From assembly GCA_022827025.1 (NCBI GenBank), contig JAJDTT010000075.1, positions 1-64,000 of the forward strand: 64,000 nucleotides of DNA. The letters are read 5' to 3'. Both the position numbers and the translations under genes were made by a program. This DNA is from Acidobacteriota bacterium (GTDB lineage: Bacteria > Acidobacteriota > UBA6911 > RPQK01 > JAJDTT01). The notes under the pieces are model-generated. The model was not told the origin of the DNA and made no database searches. It worked only from the letters and a program-made list of their open reading frames with translations. The first letter of the stretch is position 1, and each line of letters opens with the position of its first letter. Shown here one piece after another: positions 41,904 to 50,515 of the stretch.

Positions 41904-41909
41904 AGTATA
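41904..41909 (-). promoter_or_regulatory. -10 element before queE
   Basis: Minus-strand TATACT (5 of 6 matches) lies 13 nt from the queE ATG. A start site about 7 nt downstream would leave a leader of some 6 nt. No Shine-Dalgarno and no clear -35. Confidence 0.4.
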
Positions 41910-41938
41910 CCCGGGAAGAAACCTGCATGGCGGTGCAG

Positions 41939-41959
41939 GGGCATCCCTTGCGGGCGCCC
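41939..41959. repeat. Diverged REP-like hairpin
   Basis: A single 21-nt unit, arms GGGCATCCC and GGGCGCCC around TTGC, related to the units at 32824 and 44447 but with one mismatch and a G-U pair in the stem. It lies between the divergent queE and the coiled-coil gene. Confidence 0.5.
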
Positions 41960-41995
41960 TCTTTGGCGCGTGCAGTGACGGATTTCACCTCCGGC

Positions 41996-42004
41996 TGCTA
42001 GAAT
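41996..42004 (+). promoter_or_regulatory. Extended -10 of the coiled-coil gene
   Basis: TGCTAGAAT (TGC plus TAGAAT, 5 of 6). It is 29 nt before the ATG at 42034, leaving a leader with a good Shine-Dalgarno. GTGACG at 41975-41980 is a weak -35, 18 bp upstream. Confidence 0.5.
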
Positions 42005-42033
42005 CGAAGCAAAGAGATCAAGGAGATAAGCAG

Positions 42034-43797
42034 ATGAAATGGACTGGCCGGGTGGCCGTCGGCGTGGTTGCGGTCGCGACGTTTTCGTTCGTATTTCCCC
42101 GGGTCGCAAGGGAGGTCCGGGACGAATACGTTCAGCGGTTCGAGAACAAGGCGGTCTTTCTCAAGGTCCCGGTTCGGGGACTCCAGCAGGTGATCCATGT
42201 CCTGGATTCCGGCGCCAGGCTGGACCGGGGGAACCTGAACCAGCCGGTGAGCTTCAAGGTCGGGGATCAGGTCCGGATCACCGACGTGAATTTCAGGGAC
42301 AAGACGGTCCGGTTCCGGTTCTCATCAGTGGGCACGACCCGCGAGGGTTCGTTGGAGTTCCGGTTTCCCGCCTCGACTCAACAGGCCTTTCCCCAGCGAG
42401 AGAACTTCGAAAAAAGCCTGGCGAGCAGCCTGACCGAAGGACTTTCCTACAAGGAGTTGGAATCCGCCAAAGGAGAGTTCATCCGGGGTCAGGTCAAAGC
42501 TCTGGTCCGCGAATTCGCCACGACCACCAACACTCCCGATGACGTGGTGCTGCGGACCATCGTGGAGGACAGCCCTCAGTACCAGGCGCTGGAGGGGGAG
42601 TTTTCTCAGCTCCAGAAGAAGAGCCGGGCCCTCGATCGGGACGTCTCCCGGTTGGGCCGGGCCAGCCGGGAGCAACGCGAGCAGATCGTGGAAATGACGG
42701 TCGAACTCGACCGTCTCCGAACCCAGGTCCGGGAGCTGGAGCGGGACAAGAACCTGGCGGCCACGACCCGCCGATCTCTGGAAGGGCAGTTGAAGGACGC
42801 CCAGGTCAAGATGAACGGGCTCTTGAGCAGCCTCAATCTGGAGGAGGCCTCGAACACCGAGTTGGACAACCGGATGCAGTCGTTGAGCGAGGGCATCGAG
42901 TCGGCACGCCGGGAGCGGGAGAACCTCTCGGAGGAGTTGGCGCAGGCCCGCGCCGACTTGAACGAGCGGGAACAGGCCAATACGAAGCTCGCCGCCGATC
43001 TGAAGAAGGTCCAGACCCGCAGCCGGCGGCTCTCCTCGGAACTCCGCAGCCTGACCTCCAACAAGGACAGCATTCAAGCCCAGTTTCTGAAGGCCAAACG
43101 GCAGAGCGACGCCATGGAGATGGCTTCTCGCCTGAGCGCCGGCCTGCGCTTGGAGAGGTCGTTCCAGGAGCGGGAAGGACGGCCTCTGGAAGTGGCCGAC
43201 GTCTATTTGCTCTCCAAGCGGGTCGGCCGGATCGAGATCGAGACTCCGGAACATCCGGGACAGATCTGCCGGATGAGGTTTCTGATGGAGTCCCCGGACC
43301 GGGTGGAATTCCAGGAGGAAGAGCGGGTCCTGTTCGATTCCCTCGGAGGATCTTTCAAGATCGAGCCCTCCTGGTCCTTCGACAGCGACCGGCTGAGGGC
43401 GGTTCTCATGGAGGGGGAGGCGGCCCGGGAGGCCAATCCCCGGGAGGAGGTCGAGTGGGCCTGGATCCTGGACGGCGAAATCCCGGAACCGGAACGGGCT
43501 CAATTGCGGGTTCAGCTCGTCAACTCGGACGACCAGAAAATCTCTCTGGATCCCCATGAGTTCTACTTGACGCCGCCGGGTCTCGTGTCTTACCTGATCC
43601 GGAGCTTTTCGCCCGTCTCCCTGGGGGCGGGCGTGTTCGTGGGTCTGGTTTTCGCCGGAATTGCCGGACTCTTTCGGAGACGGTCTTCTCGCCGGCCTCC
43701 CAAACCTTCCAAGCCTTCCAGGCGCGCCAGGCGCGGGACGGCCCCGCCGGCTGCGGAAGAGCGGGATCGCGAATACGTGATTCAGAAAAAGCTCTAA
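42034..43797 (+). CDS. Coiled-coil bitopic membrane protein of unknown function
   Basis: A 587-residue protein not assigned to a family. AAGGAG lies 8 nt before the ATG. The N-terminus is a signal anchor (TGRVAVGVVAVATFSFVF). Next comes a beta-rich region to about residue 110 with VSFKVGDQVRITDVNFRDKTVRFRF (in parts: VGDQVRITDVNF). Then a long heptad-rich segment (about residues 180-380) with strings such as LDRDVSRLGRASREQREQI and LRTQVRELERDKNL. A second beta-rich region follows, then a second membrane segment near residues 525-545 (LGAGVFVGLVFAGIAGLF) and a strongly basic tail. The bulk would face the periplasm, or fill a spacer between the membrane and the envelope. Lies 8 bp before nth. 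Confidence 0.75.
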   Translation: MKWTGRVAVGVVAVATFSFVFPRVAREVRDEYVQRFENKAVFLKVPVRGLQQVIHVLDSGARLDRGNLNQPVSFKVGDQVRITDVNFRDKTVRFRFSSVGTTREGSLEFRFPASTQQAFPQRENFEKSLASSLTEGLSYKELESAKGEFIRGQVKALVREFATTTNTPDDVVLRTIVEDSPQYQALEGEFSQLQKKSRALDRDVSRLGRASREQREQIVEMTVELDRLRTQVRELERDKNLAATTRRSLEGQLKDAQVKMNGLLSSLNLEEASNTELDNRMQSLSEGIESARRERENLSEELAQARADLNEREQANTKLAADLKKVQTRSRRLSSELRSLTSNKDSIQAQFLKAKRQSDAMEMASRLSAGLRLERSFQEREGRPLEVADVYLLSKRVGRIEIETPEHPGQICRMRFLMESPDRVEFQEEERVLFDSLGGSFKIEPSWSFDSDRLRAVLMEGEAAREANPREEVEWAWILDGEIPEPERAQLRVQLVNSDDQKISLDPHEFYLTPPGLVSYLIRSFSPVSLGAGVFVGLVFAGIAGLFRRRSSRRPPKPSKPSRRARRGTAPPAAEERDREYVIQKKL

Positions 43798-43804
43798 CGG
43801 CACT

Positions 43805-44446
43805 ATGGTCAACCGGAAGGAAGCCCATCGCGTCTTTGAGATCCTCCGTCTCCTGGCGCAGGAGTATAGCGAGGCCACCTGCGCGCTCCATCACGACGGT
43901 GCGTACCAACTCCTGGTGGCCACCATTCTCTCCGCCCAGTGCACCGATGCCCGGGTGAACATGGTGACACCGGCCCTCTTTCGCCGGTATCCCGACGCCC
44001 ATGCAATGGCCCGGGCGGATCTCGATGACCTCCAGGAACTCATACGCAGCACGGGATTCTTCCGGAACAAGTCCAAGAGCCTTCAGGGGTCGGCCAGACG
44101 GCTGGTGGACGAGTTCGACGGAGAAGTTCCATCGAACATGCCGGACCTTCTGAAGCTGCCCGGAGTGGCCCGCAAGACGGCCAACGTGGTGCTGGGAACC
44201 GCTTACGGCATCGCCTCGGGGGTGGTGGTGGATACGCACGTGGGCCGCCTCTCCAGACGATTGGGGCTGACCCACCAGAAGTCCCCGGTGAAGGTGGAGA
44301 AGGACCTGATGGACATGATCCCCCGCGACGAGTGGATCAACTTCGCGCATCGCCTCATCCACCACGGGAGGCGGGTCTGCCAGTCTCGGAAGCCCCGGTG
44401 CGAAGAATGCGCATTTGCCGACCTCTGCCCGAGAATTGGACTGTAG
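43805..44446 (+). CDS. nth: Endonuclease III
   Basis: A 213-residue DNA glycosylase/AP lyase that removes oxidised pyrimidines in base-excision repair. Helix-hairpin-helix and active site: LLKLPGVARKTANVVLG with the catalytic Lys, and VVDTHVGRLSRRLGL with the catalytic Asp. The iron-sulfur cluster motif is C-x6-C-x2-C-x5-C (CQSRKPRCEECAFADLC), intact. Full length. The stop codon directly abuts a perfect REP-like hairpin. Confidence 0.96.
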   Translation: MVNRKEAHRVFEILRLLAQEYSEATCALHHDGAYQLLVATILSAQCTDARVNMVTPALFRRYPDAHAMARADLDDLQELIRSTGFFRNKSKSLQGSARRLVDEFDGEVPSNMPDLLKLPGVARKTANVVLGTAYGIASGVVVDTHVGRLSRRLGLTHQKSPVKVEKDLMDMIPRDEWINFAHRLIHHGRRVCQSRKPRCEECAFADLCPRIGL

Positions 44447-44494
44447 GGGCACCCCTTGTGGGTGCCCTCTTGCCCCTTGTGGGTGCCCTCTTGC
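44447..44494. repeat. REP-like hairpin plus half copy between nth and thiD
   Basis: A perfect 8-bp stem, GGGCACCC (44447-44454) and GGGTGCCC (44460-44467) around CTTGT, starts at the base after the nth stop. A second copy (44472-44494) keeps the loop and right arm but has lost the left arm. It lies between convergent genes and might also act in termination. Confidence 0.65.
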
Positions 44495-44503
44495 GTATTC
44501 ACT

Positions 44504-45325
44504 TCACTTCCTCCCGCCTTTGTCCGCGTTCCACAAGGCATGGAAATGTCCCAACGGTCCGCTGCCTTCGCCCAGCCGCAGGGAATGGCGGATCGCCTCG
44601 GTGACGTAATCCTTGGCGCGGCGAACCGATTCCTCCAGTCCGCTTCCCCGGGCCAGGTGCGCGGCGATGGCGGAAGCGAAGGTGCAGCCGCTGCCGTGGG
44701 TGTCCCGGGAGGAGAGACGAGGCCCCGTCAGCCGGACCCGGCCGGTTCCGGTGAAAAGCAAGTCGGTCGAGCTCTCCGGGTCCCGGAAGTGGCCCCCCTT
44801 GATGACGACGGCTCGGGGGCCCATGTCCAGCAGCCGGCGAGCCGCCTGGACGGCGTCTTCCTCGGATCGGATCTCACGCCCGGTCAGCAGCTCCGACTCG
44901 TGACGGTTGGGGGTGAGGACCAGGGTGAGGGGAAAGAGGAGAGATTTCATCCGTGATACGGCTTCCCCGCTGGCCAGCGCGTGGCCGTATCCGCTCCGGA
45001 TGACCGGATCCACCACGACCCGCTCCAAGCGATGGCGTCGGATCCTGTCCGACACCGCTTCCACGGTCTCGGGTGAGGGAATCATCCCGGTCTTGACGGA
45101 ATCGACTCCCGGGTCCCGGAACGCGGCATCGATCTGGCGGGCGACATGGTCGGGCGGAAGGGGGAAAACCTCGTGCACGCGACGGGTGTCCTGCACCGTC
45201 GTCGCCGTGATGGCGCTCATCCCGTGGACTCCGAGCGCCGCGAAGGTCTTCAGGTCGGCCTGGATTCCCGCACAGCCGCCGCTGTCGGACCCGGCGACGG
45301 TCAGTGAGCAGGGAACCGAGCTCAC
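44504..45325 (-). CDS. thiD: Hydroxymethylpyrimidine/phosphomethylpyrimidine kinase
   Basis: A 273-residue ribokinase-like kinase that phosphorylates HMP and HMP-phosphate for thiamine synthesis. Signatures: LTVAGSDSGGCAGIQADLKTFAALGVHG (N-terminal GSDSGGGAGIQAD variant, with Cys for the third Gly), ITATTVQDT, VVIKGGHF, and the anion hole DTHGSGCTFASAIAA with the catalytic Asp region GSGC. The start is GTG at 45325, overlapping the aminotransferase stop as GTGA. A long in-frame upstream extension lies antisense in the aminotransferase gene and is rejected. No other thi gene is adjacent. Confidence 0.93.
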   Translation of the reverse strand: MSSVPCSLTVAGSDSGGCAGIQADLKTFAALGVHGMSAITATTVQDTRRVHEVFPLPPDHVARQIDAAFRDPGVDSVKTGMIPSPETVEAVSDRIRRHRLERVVVDPVIRSGYGHALASGEAVSRMKSLLFPLTLVLTPNRHESELLTGREIRSEEDAVQAARRLLDMGPRAVVIKGGHFRDPESSTDLLFTGTGRVRLTGPRLSSRDTHGSGCTFASAIAAHLARGSGLEESVRRAKDYVTEAIRHSLRLGEGSGPLGHFHALWNADKGGRK

Positions 45326-46533
45326 CGGGGGCGGTTCCCGGATCGCCCGCCTCGCTTCCGCAGCCGCAAGAGCCGGCGCCGGGCCTCCGCCAACACGTCC
45401 ATGGTCTTGCAGTAGGCGAAGCGGATGAGCCGGTCTCCCTGCTGCCTGCCGGGCCGGTAGAAGCTGCTTCCCGGGACGGCCGCAACCCCGTAGTCCCGCA
45501 CCAGCTCGGAGGCGAAGGCCACGTCGTCCTTGTCGGTCACTCCGGAGATGTCGGCCATGATGTAGTAGGCTCCGGCCGGTTTCCAGATCCGGAACCCCAA
45601 CTCGACCAGCGCGTCCATGAGGAAGTCCCGGCGTTCGAGGTAGTCGCGCGCCAACTGGTCGTAGTAGTCGGATTCCATCGCCAGGGCCGTGACTCCCGCC
45701 TCCTGAAGCGGCGCCGGGGAGCCGACCGTCAGGAAGTCGTGCATCTTCCGGATGGCTCCGGCGAGGTGGCCCGGCGCAATGGTGTACCCGACGCGCCATC
45801 CGGTCACGCTGAAGGTCTTGGAAAGGGCACTGATGGTGACGGTCCTCTCCTGCATGCCCGGAAACAGGGCCATGGGCAGGTGGACGTGCCCATCATACAG
45901 GATGTGCTCGTAGATCTCGTCGGTGAAGACGTAGAAGTCGTACCGGACCGCCAGCTCGGCGATTCGGCTCAGCTCGTCGCGGTTGAAGACCTTTCCCGAC
46001 GGGTTGTTGGGAGAGTTGAGGATGAGGGCCCGCAGCCGGCCGCGGTCGCAGGCTTCGCGGATGGTCCGTTCCAGCACGTCGAAATCCAGAGCCCAGTCGG
46101 ATTCGGAATCCAGGGAAACGTAGATGGGAGTCGCCCCGGCGATGATGGAATCGGGACCGTAGTTCTCGTAGAAGGGTTCGAACACCACGACCTGTTCGCC
46201 GGGGTTGACCAGGGCCAGCATGGTGGAAATCATGCATTCGGTGGAGCCGCAGGCGACGGTCACCTCCACGTCGGGATCGACGTCCCAGCCGTAGACCCGG
46301 CGGTACTTGCCGGCCACGGCCCGGCGAAAGGACGGCGCCCCCCAGGTGACGGCGTATTGATTGATGTCCTCCTGGATCGCCCGGCACGCGGCATCCTTGA
46401 CCACCTGAGGCGCGGCAAAATTCGGGTAGCCCTGGGCCAGGTTGATGGCGCCGTGTTCGTATGCCAGACGAGTCATTTCCCGAATCACCGACTCGGTGAA
46501 TCGGGAGGCCTTCTCACCGATATACTGTTTCAA
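45322..46533 (-). CDS. Class I/II PLP-dependent aminotransferase
   Basis: A 403-residue fold-type I aminotransferase of the kynurenine/methionine aminotransferase-like group (YbdL/KAT). Features: GAINLAQGYPNFAAPQ, the cofactor pocket YENYGPDS, NSPNNPSGKVF with the substrate-binding Asn, and the PLP-Schiff-base Lys in SALSKTFSVTGWRVGY. The C-terminal Arg (RIRFAYCK-type) is present as LIRFAYCKTMDVL. The start is TTG at 46533, with GAGG 8 nt upstream; there is no closer ATG. Translationally coupled to thiD (GTGA). Substrate unknown. Confidence 0.9.
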   Translation of the reverse strand: MKQYIGEKASRFTESVIREMTRLAYEHGAINLAQGYPNFAAPQVVKDAACRAIQEDINQYAVTWGAPSFRRAVAGKYRRVYGWDVDPDVEVTVACGSTECMISTMLALVNPGEQVVVFEPFYENYGPDSIIAGATPIYVSLDSESDWALDFDVLERTIREACDRGRLRALILNSPNNPSGKVFNRDELSRIAELAVRYDFYVFTDEIYEHILYDGHVHLPMALFPGMQERTVTISALSKTFSVTGWRVGYTIAPGHLAGAIRKMHDFLTVGSPAPLQEAGVTALAMESDYYDQLARDYLERRDFLMDALVELGFRIWKPAGAYYIMADISGVTDKDDVAFASELVRDYGVAAVPGSSFYRPGRQQGDRLIRFAYCKTMDVLAEARRRLLRLRKRGGRSGNRPR

Positions 46534-46676
46534 ATCAACTGCCTCGATTCCGGGTCACACGGTCCCGAAAAGCGACGCGCTTTGGGAACCTTCCGGAAAG
46601 AGTACGCTTGCGATGGTCCGTCCCGCAAGCGCCGGCCGGGAACGCATCAGCGGATAGGAGCCGCCGCCATCAAAAC

Positions 46677-46706
46677 TTGACTAACCCTCGCCGGGTTGGC
46701 TATGTC
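46677..46706 (+). promoter_or_regulatory. Promoter of the opine-dehydrogenase cluster
   Basis: TTGACT (46677-46682) and TATGTC (46701-46706) are 18 bp apart. The predicted leader to the ATG at 46754 is about 40 nt and contains GGAG 7 nt before the start. Confidence 0.45.
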
Positions 46707-46753
46707 ATGGGCCGGAAAGCGAGGTCGATGGGGTGGGTCTGCGGAGAAATGCC

Positions 46754-47890
46754 ATGACGAGCCTGACGATTCTGGGGGGAGGGAACACCGCTTTTGCCGC
46801 TGCCGCCAACTTGAGCCTGCGCGGGTTCGAGGTGACGATCTGCGAGCATCCGGACTTTGCCCACACCCTCGACCCGGTCCGAGGCGCGGACGGGATCCTG
46901 CTGGACGGGGTGGCGGCTCGCGGCCGAGCCCCCATCCACGCCCTGACCACCGATTTCCGGGAGGGCCTGCAAAACGACCTGCTCCTGCTCATCGTTCCCG
47001 CGTATGCCCACCGTCCCTTCGCCCTGGCCTGCGCCCCCTACCTGAGAGAGGGCCATACCCTGGTCCTGCTTCCGGGAACATTGGGGACGCTGGAGTTCCA
47101 CGCCCTGTTGCGGGAGGGAGGCCGGGACCCGTCCCGGATCACGCTGGCCGAGACCGACACGGCGCCCTACGTCTGCCGGAAGCTCACCCCCGACTCGGCC
47201 CATATCTGGGGAGTCGTCTCCGCGTTGGGTCTCGGGGTCCTGCCGGCGTCGGAGACGGGCCGGACCCGGGACCTGCTGCGGTCTGTTTTCACCGTCGACG
47301 GCCTGGGGAAACCAGGCGGGGAAGACAACTCCGCCGTCTCCTGCTACGGCAATGTTCTGGAGTGCGGCCTGAGCGCCATGAACCCCGTGGTTCACCCTCC
47401 CGGAGTACTCATGAACGCCGGCCGGGTGGAGTATTCCAGGGGAGATTTCTACTTCTACGAAGAGGGAGTCACGCCGGGCGTGTGCAACGCCATTTACGGC
47501 GTCGACCGGGAACGCCGCGAGGTGGGCCGGGCACTCGGATTCGAGCTGTCGGCCGTGGACGAGGCCTTTTTCCGCGCCGGTTTCGGTCCCCGGGGAGATC
47601 TCTGGAGCACCATCAACGGCAGCCGCATGCTGACCCAGTTGAGGGCCCCCGGCGAACTGGACACCCGCTGGCTGACCGAAGACGTGCCCTATGGACTGGG
47701 AGCATGGAGCTCACTGGGCCGGCACTTGGGAGTGGCGACCCCGCTCATGGATGGACTGGTGGCGCTTGCTTCCGCGGCGCTGGGAGCGGACTTCAGGGCC
47801 TCCAGCCGGACCGTCCGGCGGCTGGGAATCGCCGGAATGGGACGGGACCCGTTGCTCCGCTTCGCCCAAACCGGGGAGATGCCGGGATGA
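46754..47890 (+). CDS. NAD/NADP opine (octopine/nopaline) dehydrogenase-family protein
   Basis: A 378-residue oxidoreductase. The N-terminal Rossmann domain has SLTILGGGNTAFAAAANLSLRGF (GxGxxxA variant GGGNTA), followed by the octopine/nopaline-dehydrogenase helical domain (about residues 180-360) with VSCYGNVLECGLSAMNPVVHP, in which the family Asn-Pro-x-x-H-P is clear. These enzymes join an amino acid to a keto acid, or run the reverse oxidation. It starts a plus-strand run of five genes; its stop overlaps the next ATG as ATGA. Opine catabolism fits the cluster better than synthesis, but the direction is inference. Confidence 0.83.
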   Translation: MTSLTILGGGNTAFAAAANLSLRGFEVTICEHPDFAHTLDPVRGADGILLDGVAARGRAPIHALTTDFREGLQNDLLLLIVPAYAHRPFALACAPYLREGHTLVLLPGTLGTLEFHALLREGGRDPSRITLAETDTAPYVCRKLTPDSAHIWGVVSALGLGVLPASETGRTRDLLRSVFTVDGLGKPGGEDNSAVSCYGNVLECGLSAMNPVVHPPGVLMNAGRVEYSRGDFYFYEEGVTPGVCNAIYGVDRERREVGRALGFELSAVDEAFFRAGFGPRGDLWSTINGSRMLTQLRAPGELDTRWLTEDVPYGLGAWSSLGRHLGVATPLMDGLVALASAALGADFRASSRTVRRLGIAGMGRDPLLRFAQTGEMPG

Positions 47891-48933
47891 GGGCGTGCCG
47901 GATCGCCGAGTCCCGCGTCGGCGGGATCGAGAGCCTGGTCCTGGAGAACGAGCACCTGGAGGTGGTCGTCCTGGTGGGGAAGGGGACGGACGTCTACTCC
48001 TTTCGCCATCGCGCCAGCGGCACGGACTTTCTCTGGAAGGCTCCTTGGGGGGTGAGAGATCCGGCCACGACCATTCAGGACACGGCCAACCCGGCTTCTT
48101 CCTTCCTCGACTACTACTTCGGGGGCTGGCAGGAGCTGTTTCCCAACGCGGGAGCCGGCTGCACCTATCGGGGTGCCGAGTTGGGGGTTCACGGCGAGGC
48201 CTGCAAGGTGCCGTGGTCCTGGCGGATCGTGGAGGAGACCTCCCGCAGGATCTCGGTCCAGTTCCGGACTCGCATGGTGCGGACGCCGTTCCTGTTGGAA
48301 AAGCGGCTGACTCTGGAGGCCGGCCGTGCCACGCTCCTGATCGAGGAGACGGTGACGAACGAGGGTGCGGACGCCGCAGATTTCATCTGGGGCCACCATC
48401 CGGCCCTGGGGGCGCCCTTCTTGAGCGAACATTGCCGCCTTTATGCGCCGGCGCGGGTGGTGGAGACAGATGACTCCAACCTCTTCCTGTCCCCCAGCCG
48501 TCGTTTCGAGTCCTATCCCATGGTCGAGACGGTGGATGGGGCGCCGTTCGACGTCTCCCGGATCCCACCCCCGGCGGCGCGGGTCACCATGCAGAGCTTT
48601 CTGCGGGAGTTGGAGGAGGGTTGGTACGCCCTGGTCAACCAGGAGAGCGGACTCGGGTTCGCCATGTCCTGGGACCTGGAGGTGTTCCCCTGCCTCTGGC
48701 TCTGGGAGGAACTGTGCGGTTCCGCGGACTATCCATGGTGGGGACGATGTTACGTGGCCGGGATCGAGCCCAACACCACGCCGGCGGGCGGAGGTCTGGC
48801 CGAGGCGGTGCAAAACGGGACGCAACACCGGTTGCCGCCGGGAAAATCGCTCCACTCCGTTCTGTGCGCCACGGCATTCGAGGTCCGGGGAGAGCCGCGG
48901 CGCGTCGACCCCGAAGGCCGGATCGAGTATTGA
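47887..48933 (+). CDS. DUF4432/aldose-1-epimerase-like protein
   Basis: A 348-residue protein with a galactose-mutarotase-like beta-sandwich. Typical marks: VVVLVGKGTDVYSFRHRASG near the start, a middle GGWQELFPNAG, IWGHHPALGAPFL with the conserved His pair, and a C-terminal GIEPNTTPAGGG. DUF4432 proteins sit in carbohydrate gene clusters and probably bind or epimerise sugars. Its ATG overlaps the opine-dehydrogenase stop (ATGA), so the two are translated together. No metal or transport partner is evident. Confidence 0.78.
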   Translation: MRACRIAESRVGGIESLVLENEHLEVVVLVGKGTDVYSFRHRASGTDFLWKAPWGVRDPATTIQDTANPASSFLDYYFGGWQELFPNAGAGCTYRGAELGVHGEACKVPWSWRIVEETSRRISVQFRTRMVRTPFLLEKRLTLEAGRATLLIEETVTNEGADAADFIWGHHPALGAPFLSEHCRLYAPARVVETDDSNLFLSPSRRFESYPMVETVDGAPFDVSRIPPPAARVTMQSFLRELEEGWYALVNQESGLGFAMSWDLEVFPCLWLWEELCGSADYPWWGRCYVAGIEPNTTPAGGGLAEAVQNGTQHRLPPGKSLHSVLCATAFEVRGEPRRVDPEGRIEY

Positions 48934-48972
48934 ACCGGAGTCCGGCTTCAAGACGCAATGAGGGAGGATCTG

Positions 48973-50499
48973 ATGCAGAGTAGAACCGGGTTTCCCCTGC
49001 TGGCCGGCATGTTCTTGTTCCTGGCCGGCTCCACCGAGGTGACAGGCAGCGAAGTTCGGCACCTCGGCGGAAGCCTGCAACTGTTTCTGGATGACTGGCT
49101 CGTCGAGTCCAGCGACAACGTTCGCCGGGTGCTCCACCGTCCCGAGCGCCGCGAGGCGGCGATTCGGGTCGACCGGCCCTGGGAAGACATCTACATGTAC
49201 AACCCGGTGGTCATCAAGGACGGTCATCGCTACCGCATGTGGTACCGCGCCAAGTACCTGGCAAGGCCGTTTCTGACCGCCTACGCGGAGAGTCTGGACG
49301 GCATCCATTGGGTGAAGCCCAACTTGGGACTCATCGAATTCGACGGCTCCCGCAACAACAACATCATCTGGCCCATTGCCGGGGCGGACGGGAGGTCGTT
49401 CTCCGTTTTCAAGGACGAGAACCCCGATGCGCCGACCGACGCGCGCTACAAGGCCATCACCAATCTCAACGAGATCACCGAGTCGGGAAAGCGGCGGGCG
49501 GTGATCTACGGACTCGCTTCTCCCGACGGATTGCGCTGGCGGCATCTCCACAAGGAGCCCATGTTGAAGGCTCTGGAGGAAGACCCCCAGTTCGATTCCC
49601 ACAACATCGCCCTCTGGGACCCGGTCCGCCGGCACTACGCCATCTACGCCCGGGGCTGGTACCGGAAGGGCTTGCCTCCCCCGGGTTCGGAGCGGGTGGG
49701 CCGCACCGCGGACACCGTGACCATGAAGCTTCCCTCGGGAGAGTCGCGGGAAATGACCCATATCCGGGACATTCGCCGTTACGTCTCCAAGGACTTCGCG
49801 AATTGGTCGCCACAGGAGTACATCGGATTGGGCGGAGCGCCAATGGAGCACCTCTACAAGAACTCCGCGACTCCCTACTACCGGGACCCCGGCCTCCTGC
49901 TCATGTTCCCAAAGCGGTTCCTTCCCACTCGAAAAGCCGATCCGGACTGGGAACACATCGGTCTTTCCGACATCGTCTTCATGTTCAGCCGGGACGGCCT
50001 GAACTTCGACCGCCGTTACATGGAGGCTTTTCTCCGTCCGGGCCGGGACCCGTTGGCCTGGCACGAACGTTCCATCCACGTGGGCACCGGCCTGGTCCCC
50101 ACCGGAGAACGGGAGATGTCTCTCTACTTCATCGAGCACGGCAAGACAGCTCGGATGTCCATCCGGCGGGGAGTGTTGAGAGTCGACGGCCTGGCATCGC
50201 TGCGGGCGCCCTATTCGGGAGGGACGGTCCTGACCCGTCCCCTGACCTTTTCCGGTTCCCGCCTGGTGCTCAACTACTCCACCTCGGCCGCCGGCCGAGT
50301 CCGGGTGGAGGTCCAGGACGAAACCGGGGCGCCGTTGCCCGGATTCGGGATGGAGGACTGTCCCGAGATCTACGGAGACGAGATCGAACGAATCGTCGCT
50401 TGGCGGACCGGTTCCGACCTGACCTCCCTGGCGGGGCGCACGGTACGCCTCAGGATCGAGATGAAGGACGCCGACCTGTTCTCCCTGCGGTTCCGGTAG
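48973..50499 (+). CDS. Secreted GH43/GH32-like five-bladed propeller protein
   Basis: A 508-residue exported protein. The ATG at 48973 is chosen because AGGGAGG lies 5 nt upstream and a signal peptide follows (SRTGFPLLAGMFLFLAGSTEV); an in-frame ATG 15 bp earlier lacks a Shine-Dalgarno. The body resembles the five-bladed propeller of GH43/GH32/GH68 families: LFLDDWLVESSDNVRRVLHR, YNPVVIKDGHRYRMWYRA, ASPDGLRWRHL, HIGLSDIVFMFSRDGLNF. Plausible carboxylates are seen (DDW; DPVRR), but the catalytic set cannot be assigned with confidence. About 120 residues of beta-sandwich follow at the C-terminus. Probably acts on exported polysaccharide or sugar. Confidence 0.7.
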   Translation: MQSRTGFPLLAGMFLFLAGSTEVTGSEVRHLGGSLQLFLDDWLVESSDNVRRVLHRPERREAAIRVDRPWEDIYMYNPVVIKDGHRYRMWYRAKYLARPFLTAYAESLDGIHWVKPNLGLIEFDGSRNNNIIWPIAGADGRSFSVFKDENPDAPTDARYKAITNLNEITESGKRRAVIYGLASPDGLRWRHLHKEPMLKALEEDPQFDSHNIALWDPVRRHYAIYARGWYRKGLPPPGSERVGRTADTVTMKLPSGESREMTHIRDIRRYVSKDFANWSPQEYIGLGGAPMEHLYKNSATPYYRDPGLLLMFPKRFLPTRKADPDWEHIGLSDIVFMFSRDGLNFDRRYMEAFLRPGRDPLAWHERSIHVGTGLVPTGEREMSLYFIEHGKTARMSIRRGVLRVDGLASLRAPYSGGTVLTRPLTFSGSRLVLNYSTSAAGRVRVEVQDETGAPLPGFGMEDCPEIYGDEIERIVAWRTGSDLTSLAGRTVRLRIEMKDADLFSLRFR

Positions 50500-50515
50500 T
50501 GGCAAGGAATCCTGA

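Noticed and set aside
47689-50505. 938-codon minus-strand frame opposite the DUF4432 and GH-like genes
   Set aside because: Antisense shadow spanning two well-defined genes and their junction; no recognisable protein features.
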